Positions 58,886 through 64,000 of a DNA stretch of 64,000 nt are shown in pieces (the first letter of the stretch is position 1; each line of letters opens with the position of its first letter). The notes below the pieces were generated by a model that had not been told where the DNA came from, searched no databases, and saw only the letters and a program-made list of their open reading frames with translations. The stretch is taken from NCBI RefSeq assembly GCF_002846395.1, contig NZ_PJMU01000003.1, forward strand, positions 124,001-188,000, read 5' to 3'. The stretch is from Pontibacter ramchanderi (lineage in GTDB: Bacteria; Bacteroidota; Bacteroidia; Cytophagales; Hymenobacteraceae). The position numbers and the translations under genes are program-made.

Positions 58886-61174
58886 TTATTTCTCCCTGGA
58901 CAGGGAGTAAGGATAGGCTCCTTCTTTTGTACCTCTTTCCTTGTTTGGGCTATTGGTCATTTGGAAGTCTATTGCACCTCCTTTTAAAAGCTCACTGTGA
59001 CTCAGCCAGTTCTTATCGTAGGATTTGCCATTGAGGCGCATGCTGTTGATGTACTTATTGTCGGCGCTGTTTTCCGGTGCGCTGATGACCAGTTGCTTAC
59101 CGTTTTCCAGCTGCAGCGTCGCCTTCTTGAACAAAGGGGCTCCCAGCACATACTGGTCCGTGGCTGGGGTAACCGGATAAAATCCGAGCGCAGAGAACAC
59201 ATACCAGGCAGAGGTCTGCCCATTGTCTTCGTCGCCACAGTAACCGTCCGGTGCAGGCGTATACATGCGGTCCATGGTCTCGCGTACCCAGTACTGCGCC
59301 TTCCAGGGCGCACCTGCATAATTGTAGAGATAGAGCATGTGCTGGATGGGTTGATTACCGTGTGCGTACTGGCCCATGTTGGCAATCTGCATTTCGCGTA
59401 TCTCGTGGATCACGGCTCCATAGTAACTCTCATCATACACAGGGGGCAGGGTAAACACAGAATCCAGCTTGGCGGTGAAGTTGGCGTTGCCGCCCATCAG
59501 GTCGATCAGGCCCTGCACATCGTGGAACACAGACCAGCTGTAGTGCCAGCTGTTGCCTTCCGTAAAGGCATCGCCCCACTTAAAGGGATTGAATGGCGAC
59601 TGAAAGGTCCCGTCCTGGTTTTTGCCGCGCATCAGCCCGGTGGCAGGGTCGTATAGGTTGCGGTAATAAAGCGCCCGTTTTGCATACAGGTTAATCTCCT
59701 TCTTAGGACGCTTCAAAGCCTTGGCCAGTTGGTAAATGGCAAAGTCATCGTAGGCGTACTCGAGCGTACGGGCGGCATTCTCGTTGATCTTCACATCATA
59801 GGGCACATAGCCCAGTTTATTGTAATAGGATGCGCCGGCACGCCCCACTGCCGTCAGAGGCCCTTCGTTGTTGGCCCCCTTGAGCACTCCTTCGTAAAGC
59901 GCTTTGATGTCCTGGCCCCGTACCCCCTTCAGGTAGGCGTCTGCCACGACAGAGGCAGAGTTGTTGCCCACCATCACGTTGCGGTAGCCCGGACTGGCCC
60001 ACTCCGGTAGCCAACCGCCTTCCTTGTAGGTGTTAGCCAGGCCCTCCTGTATTTCAGCATTTACAGACGGGTACATCAGGTTCAGGAAAGGGAAAAGTGC
60101 CCGGAACGTATCCCAGAAGCCGGTGTCGGTGTACATAAAACCCGGCAACACCTTACCGTTGTAGGGGCTGTAATGCATCACTTTCCCTGCCGCATCTGTT
60201 TCGTAGAACTTGCGGGGGAAGAGCAGGGTACGGTAGAGACAAGAGTAAAAAGTACGCATCTGTTCCGGGGTGCCACCCTCCACTGCAATACGGCTCAGTT
60301 CTTTGTTCCAAGCCTGTTTCCCTTTTTCCTTTACCGTTTCAAAGTCGTCGTCTCCGATCTCTTTCAGGTTCAATACGGCCTGTTCAAGACTAATAAAAGA
60401 AGAAGCTATACGGGCATGCACCTGCTCTCCCTTGCGTGTCTTAAAGCCGACTGCGGCGCCAACGTGATTATCCTGCAACTCCAGCACGGTCGCCTGCAAC
60501 TTATCCCCGCTCCAGGTCGCCGTGCTGGCGAAGGACTTGTCGAAGACGATCACAAAGTAGTTTTTAAAATTCTCGGGCACCCCGCCACTGTTTCTGGTGG
60601 TGTAACCAATGATCTTGTTTTCGTTGGGTATGATCTTGATGTAAGAGCCTTTGTCAAACGCGTCGATCACCACATAAGCGCTCTCAGTTTCGGGAAATGT
60701 AAATCGGAAACTGGCAGCGCGTTCGGTAGGGGCCATTTCGGTGGTTACGTCGTGGTCGGCCAGGTATACGCTGTAGTAATAGGGTTTGGCCACTTCGGAT
60801 TTGTGGGAAAACCAGCTGGCACGGTCCTCTTCGCTGAACTTCAGCTTTCCCGTCACAGGCATGATGGCAAACTGCCCGTAGTCGTTCATCCAGGGTGAGG
60901 GCTGGTGGGTTTGTTTAAAGCCCCGGATCTTGTCGGCGCTGTACATGTAGCCCCAGCCGTCCCCCATTTTGCCGGTCTGTGGCATCCAGAAGTTCATCCC
61001 CCAGGGAAGCGCGACAGCCGGATAGGTATTGCCATTGGAAAGGCTGTGCTTCGAATCTGTACCCATCAGCGGATTCACCCACTCTACCGGGTCTGTCACT
61101 TTATCAACCAGTACGGTTTGCCCGGATACGGAGAGCGTGGCAAAAGCAAGAAAAATGAGTAGAAGCTTTTTCAT
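58886..61174 (-). CDS. GH92 family alpha-mannosidase (secreted)
   Basis: GH92 enzymes are calcium-dependent exo-alpha-mannosidases that trim N-glycan or yeast mannan branches by inversion. The 762-residue protein has a signal peptide (MKKLLLIFLAFATLSVSGQ) and the N-terminal domain WVNPLMGTDSKHSLSNGNTYPAVALPWGM. The catalytic domain follows (GFMYTDTGFWDTFRALFPFLNLMYP; GGWLPEWASPGYRNVMVGNNSASVVADAY; GYCGDEDNGQTSAWYVFSALGFYPVTPATDQYVLG). The sequences GDEDNGQ and WDTFR are highly characteristic. It is followed by a clear terminator and has its own upstream gap of 130 bases. Its presence beside GH20, GH2 and GH95 genes suggests complex glycoprotein glycans as food. Confidence 0.94.
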   Translation of the reverse strand: MKKLLLIFLAFATLSVSGQTVLVDKVTDPVEWVNPLMGTDSKHSLSNGNTYPAVALPWGMNFWMPQTGKMGDGWGYMYSADKIRGFKQTHQPSPWMNDYGQFAIMPVTGKLKFSEEDRASWFSHKSEVAKPYYYSVYLADHDVTTEMAPTERAASFRFTFPETESAYVVIDAFDKGSYIKIIPNENKIIGYTTRNSGGVPENFKNYFVIVFDKSFASTATWSGDKLQATVLELQDNHVGAAVGFKTRKGEQVHARIASSFISLEQAVLNLKEIGDDDFETVKEKGKQAWNKELSRIAVEGGTPEQMRTFYSCLYRTLLFPRKFYETDAAGKVMHYSPYNGKVLPGFMYTDTGFWDTFRALFPFLNLMYPSVNAEIQEGLANTYKEGGWLPEWASPGYRNVMVGNNSASVVADAYLKGVRGQDIKALYEGVLKGANNEGPLTAVGRAGASYYNKLGYVPYDVKINENAARTLEYAYDDFAIYQLAKALKRPKKEINLYAKRALYYRNLYDPATGLMRGKNQDGTFQSPFNPFKWGDAFTEGNSWHYSWSVFHDVQGLIDLMGGNANFTAKLDSVFTLPPVYDESYYGAVIHEIREMQIANMGQYAHGNQPIQHMLYLYNYAGAPWKAQYWVRETMDRMYTPAPDGYCGDEDNGQTSAWYVFSALGFYPVTPATDQYVLGAPLFKKATLQLENGKQLVISAPENSADNKYINSMRLNGKSYDKNWLSHSELLKGGAIDFQMTNSPNKERGTKEGAYPYSLSREK

Positions 61175-61305
61175 GATTAAATTTGGAGCTAGACAATAGC
61201 GTATGGTTGCACTATACTATACAGCGGCCTTTTTACCGTTCTTCAAGTATACTATATTTTAGATTAAGGAAAAACTACCCTCCCTATCCAAGTCCGCTAT
61301 ACCTG

Positions 61306-62085
61306 CTACAGCGCCCGGTCCAGGTGCACATAGCCGCCATCCACATGCACAAGCTGCCCGGTGGTGTGGCTGGATTTTGGGGAGAGCAGAAACGCCACCG
61401 TATTCGCGATCTCTGTAGTAGTGGTCATGCGCTGCTCAAGCGGGATTTTCTGTGTGATGGCTGCCAGCTTGTGCTCCGGCTCTTCAAAGGTGCTGATCCA
61501 GGAGGCATACAACGGCGTCCAGGCTTCGGCCACAATCACGGCATTGACCCGAATGCTGTAAGGCAAAAGTTCAACGGCCCACTCGCGCGTGAGGGCGTTG
61601 CGGGCTCCGTTGGCGGCGGCATAGGCGGAGGTGCCTCCCTGCCCGGTTTCGGCTGTCTTGGACCCGATGTTCACAATGGCGCCTTTCGAGGCTTTCAGGG
61701 CTGGCAGGGCGTGGTGTGCCATCAGGTAATAATGCACCACGTTTTTGTGAAGTGAAGCCATGAATCCTTCGTAGCTACCCTGTTCCAGGCCCACGCCATC
61801 GTTCTCGCCGGCGTTGTTTACCAGGCCATCGATGCGCCCGTACTGCTGCATGACCTCTTTTACGGCTTTCTCGCAAGTTGCCGGATCTGTCAGTTCGGCA
61901 ACTACCTGGAATGCCTTTCCTCCGGCAGCTTCCACCTCTGCTACAGTTTTCTGATTGTCTTTCCCGGACCTGCCTACAATAACAGGTATAGCCCCCTCGG
62001 CAGCCAGCACTTTCACGATCCCTTCCCCAATTCCTTTGGCCCCGCCTGTCACAATGATCACTTTATCTTTTAGCTCTAAATCCAT
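61306..62085 (-). CDS. SDR-family oxidoreductase, probable L-fucose dehydrogenase
   Basis: This 259-residue short-chain dehydrogenase has the cofactor motif TGGAKGIGEGIVKVLAAEG (residues 13-31), NNAG (near 90) and the catalytic Ser/Tyr-x-x-x-(Lys) region. In that region SKTAETGQGGTSAYAAANGARNAL shows Tyr but Asn in place of the usual Lys (YAAANGA), a notable substitution. The C-terminal end is GQLVHVDGGYVHLDRAL. It is the last gene of a minus-strand group with a fuconolactonase-like amidohydrolase and an FAH-family hydrolase, the set used for oxidative L-fucose breakdown. The Asn replacement should be checked; activity by analogy only. Confidence 0.82.
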   Translation of the reverse strand: MDLELKDKVIIVTGGAKGIGEGIVKVLAAEGAIPVIVGRSGKDNQKTVAEVEAAGGKAFQVVAELTDPATCEKAVKEVMQQYGRIDGLVNNAGENDGVGLEQGSYEGFMASLHKNVVHYYLMAHHALPALKASKGAIVNIGSKTAETGQGGTSAYAAANGARNALTREWAVELLPYSIRVNAVIVAEAWTPLYASWISTFEEPEHKLAAITQKIPLEQRMTTTTEIANTVAFLLSPKSSHTTGQLVHVDGGYVHLDRAL

Positions 62086-62097
62086 AGCAGCTTTGTT

Positions 62098-62925
62098 TTA
62101 AGTCAGGTTGTAAAATCTGGCTGCATTCCCTCCGAAGAAAGCCGCCTGCTCCGTCTCGCTGAAAGAAGCGAAGTACTCCTCCACGATGCCCAGCATGTCG
62201 GCATAGCTGGCGGCCACCAGGCACACCGGCCAGTCAGAGCCAAACAGAATGCGTTTTGTTCCAAATGCTTCTACCGCAGTGTCCAGATAAGGTATAAAGT
62301 CTTCTTTTTTCCAATTCCTCCAGTCTGCCTCCGTCACCATGCCCGATAGTTTGCAGTAAGTATTTTCATGAACGGCCAACGCGCTTATACCTTTTCGCCA
62401 GTTACGCAATTCCTGGTTTCGGATATCCGGCTTGGCCAGGTGGTCGAGCACGAAAGGCTGGTTTGGGAAATGCGCTACAAGCTGCTCCGCATACGCCAGC
62501 TGGTCCCGGTAGATCAGAAGGTCATAGGTATAGCCATACCTGGCGAGCTTTCCGATACCCCGCATAAAGTCGGGCCGTAACATCAGGGCCTTGTCCGGCT
62601 GCCCCTGCAAGATATACCGGAAACCTTTCATCTTCGGGAACTGGCTGTAATAATCCAGGCGGGCATCCAGGTTTTCGTCTTGTAGCTCCACCCAGCCAAC
62701 GACTCCTTTTACAAAGTCATGCGCCTGCTCCAGCAGAAACCTGTTCTCTGCTTCGGGCTGCGCCGACTGCACCAGTACACAGCCGTCAAAGCCGTGCTGC
62801 CGTAACAGCGGTTCCAGATCCGATGGCATAAAATCCCTCCGGATCGATGCCATTTCATCGGTGATCCAGCTGTCACGCTCCGGGTTATACTGCCAGAAGT
62901 GCTGATGGGCGTCTATTTTAACCAT
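62098..62925 (-). CDS. Amidohydrolase-family lactonase, probable L-fuconolactonase
   Basis: The 275-residue TIM-barrel protein belongs to the amidohydrolase_2 group that hydrolyses sugar lactones. Visible metal and active-site residues include DAHQHFW at the N-terminus, FVLDHLAKPDI near residue 158 and ILFGSDWPVCLVAASY near residue 226. It overlaps the FAH gene by 8 bases and is followed after 12 bases by the fucose dehydrogenase-like SDR, so the three are one operon. In the oxidative pathway it would open L-fucono-1,5-lactone. The GH95 fucosidase in the same window supplies L-fucose. Confidence 0.88.
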   Translation of the reverse strand: MVKIDAHQHFWQYNPERDSWITDEMASIRRDFMPSDLEPLLRQHGFDGCVLVQSAQPEAENRFLLEQAHDFVKGVVGWVELQDENLDARLDYYSQFPKMKGFRYILQGQPDKALMLRPDFMRGIGKLARYGYTYDLLIYRDQLAYAEQLVAHFPNQPFVLDHLAKPDIRNQELRNWRKGISALAVHENTYCKLSGMVTEADWRNWKKEDFIPYLDTAVEAFGTKRILFGSDWPVCLVAASYADMLGIVEEYFASFSETEQAAFFGGNAARFYNLT

Positions 62926-63769
62926 AGGCTTTTACAATCTGCTTAGACGAGCCCAAACCTTCTATCCCTAACTCCACCACATCACCTTCCTGCAGGTATA
63001 CTTGCGGGTTCATACCTAAGCCGACACCGGCGGGAGTGCCTGTCGTGATCATATCGCCGGGCAGCAGCGTCATGAACTGGCTCAGGTAAGAAACCAGGAA
63101 TGGAATTTTGAAAATCAGGTTGGCTGTGGTGCCCTCCTGCATGGTCTTACCGTTCACGGTCAGCCACAGGCGCAGGTTATCGATATCGCCTAGTTCGTCG
63201 GGCGTGGCCAGGAAAGGCCCGACCGGTGCGAAAGTATCGTTGCTCTTGCCCTTCACCCACTGTCCACCACGCTCCAGCTGAAACTCGCGCTCGCTGTAGT
63301 CGTTGTGCAGGGTATAGCCTGCCACAAAATCCAGCGCTTCCGACTCCGACACATAGCTGGCTTTTCTGCCGATCACAACGGCCAGTTCCACTTCCCAGTC
63401 CAGCTTTTTGGCGTTCTTCGGTATTACTACGTCATCGTTGGGCCCGCATAGTGCCGAAGTTGCCTTAAAGAAAACGATTGGCTCCTGTGGGATGGCAGCG
63501 TTTGTCTCCCTTGCATGGTCAGCGTAGTTGAGTCCGATGCAAATAATCTTAGACGGGCGGGCAATTGCTGAACCGAACCGCACGCCGTCCGGTACCAGCG
63601 GCAGCTTCCCCTCATTTTGCTGTACATAGGCTGCTAGTCGATCAAGGCCGTTGCGTTCAAAGAACTGCTCATTGTAATCTTCACCAAAGGCAGAAACATC
63701 GTATTCTACATCGTTCAAAATCACGCCGGCTTTCTCCTGCCCCGGCTCTCCGAATCTGAATAGTTTCAT
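62918..63769 (-). CDS. FAH-family hydrolase, probable 2,4-diketo-3-deoxy-L-fuconate hydrolase
   Basis: The 283-residue protein has the fumarylacetoacetate hydrolase fold. An N-terminal cap region is followed by KIICIGLNYADHARETNAAIPQEPIVFFKATSA, the metal-binding EVELAVVIGRKA, and the closing ITTGTPAGVGLGMNPQVYLQEGDVVELGIEGLG. These match the subgroup that includes ureidoglycolate lyase-like and ketodeoxyfuconate hydrolases. With the SDR and lactonase genes in the same operon, the likely reaction is cleavage to pyruvate and lactate, the last step of oxidative L-fucose use. Specificity is inferred from context. Confidence 0.85.
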   Translation of the reverse strand: MKLFRFGEPGQEKAGVILNDVEYDVSAFGEDYNEQFFERNGLDRLAAYVQQNEGKLPLVPDGVRFGSAIARPSKIICIGLNYADHARETNAAIPQEPIVFFKATSALCGPNDDVVIPKNAKKLDWEVELAVVIGRKASYVSESEALDFVAGYTLHNDYSEREFQLERGGQWVKGKSNDTFAPVGPFLATPDELGDIDNLRLWLTVNGKTMQEGTTANLIFKIPFLVSYLSQFMTLLPGDMITTGTPAGVGLGMNPQVYLQEGDVVELGIEGLGSSKQIVKAYG

Positions 63770-63943
63770 GGTAATTGTTTGTAAGTATTAATTTCGCTCC
63801 AGATTTGCACTCGAGCGCTACATTTTGGATTTAGAGCGTGTACCCCCTGATCGAGGTAGCTCGGTTCATTCAATTTGTTGTCTCTGTCGACTATCATGCC
63901 CCTACCATTCCCGAAGGCGGGACTCATCGTCAGAGTTGTTTCG

Positions 63944-64000
63944 TTAGTTGTTCAATTTGATAAAGCCTCCGTCGATCGGGTAGTCGCAGCCGGTAATGAA
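63944..64000 (-). CDS. SDR-family oxidoreductase, C-terminal fragment at window edge
   Basis: Reading the minus strand from base 64000 gives FITGCDYPIDGGFIKLNN and then TAA. The TG..x-PIDGG-F end is the standard C-terminus of a short-chain dehydrogenase. The rest lies outside the window. Upstream of the FAH and lactonase genes on the same strand, it is probably the 2-keto-3-deoxy-L-fuconate dehydrogenase of the pathway, though only 18 residues can be seen. A gap of about 170 bases separates it from the FAH gene. Confidence 0.7.
   Translation of the reverse strand, partial: FITGCDYPIDGGFIKLNN

Overview
The window looks like chromosomal DNA from a member of the Bacteroidota, most likely a Cytophagales/Hymenobacteraceae-type (Pontibacter-like) environmental bacterium. 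The evidence is a SusC/SusD pair with many glycoside hydrolases, promoters of the TTTG-N19-TAnnTTTG type, Bacteroidota-type small lipoproteins, and the order of the biosynthetic genes. The genus is an inference. Most of the window is moderately GC-rich; about 8.45-10.8 kb is clearly more AT-rich. I see no rRNA, tRNA, CRISPR array, transposase or prophage.

Layout. 1-1435: gyrB, cut by the window edge. 1.9-4.5 kb: a small DMT-type membrane protein, a lipoprotein/SCO/cytochrome c operon, and a cupin. 4.7-8.4 kb: a DNA adenine methyltransferase with a small PD-(D/E)XK nuclease (a restriction-modification-like pair), a rifampin ADP-ribosyltransferase and a small-molecule methyltransferase. 8.5-10.5 kb: an AT-rich island of four small orphan genes separated by related intergenic sequences. 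10.9-19 kb: an alpha-2-macroglobulin lipoprotein and PBP1C, a classic pair. 19.2-20.9 kb: a WYL regulator, a DinB-like protein and a small partner.

21.2-33.4 kb: the complete branched-chain amino acid gene set on the minus strand, leuA-leuC-leuD-leuB then ilvE-ilvD-ilvB-ilvN-ilvC-ilvA. Between leuB and ilvE lie a strong promoter and two consecutive attenuators. Each has its own isoleucine-rich leader peptide, an intrinsic terminator, and a leader segment complementary to that terminator.

35-64 kb: a large glycan-utilisation region. It holds a GH95 fucosidase, a sulfatase, a GH2 beta-galactosidase, a formylglycine-generating enzyme, SusD/SusC, two LacI-type regulators, a sugar-1-phosphate nucleotidyltransferase with an N-acetylhexosamine kinase, a CBM9-like protein, a GH109 enzyme, an SGNH-GH20 fusion, a GH92 mannosidase, and part of an oxidative L-fucose pathway (SDR, amidohydrolase, FAH hydrolase, and a second SDR cut by the window edge). 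Together they suggest use of a sulfated, fucosylated, N-acetylhexosamine- and mannose-containing glycan, such as glycoprotein-type or mucin-like material. The substrate is inferred.

Across the whole window the heptamer AGGTATA (complement TATACCT) recurs about 85 times on both strands, in genes and between them, roughly ten times random expectation. No annotated feature explains it.
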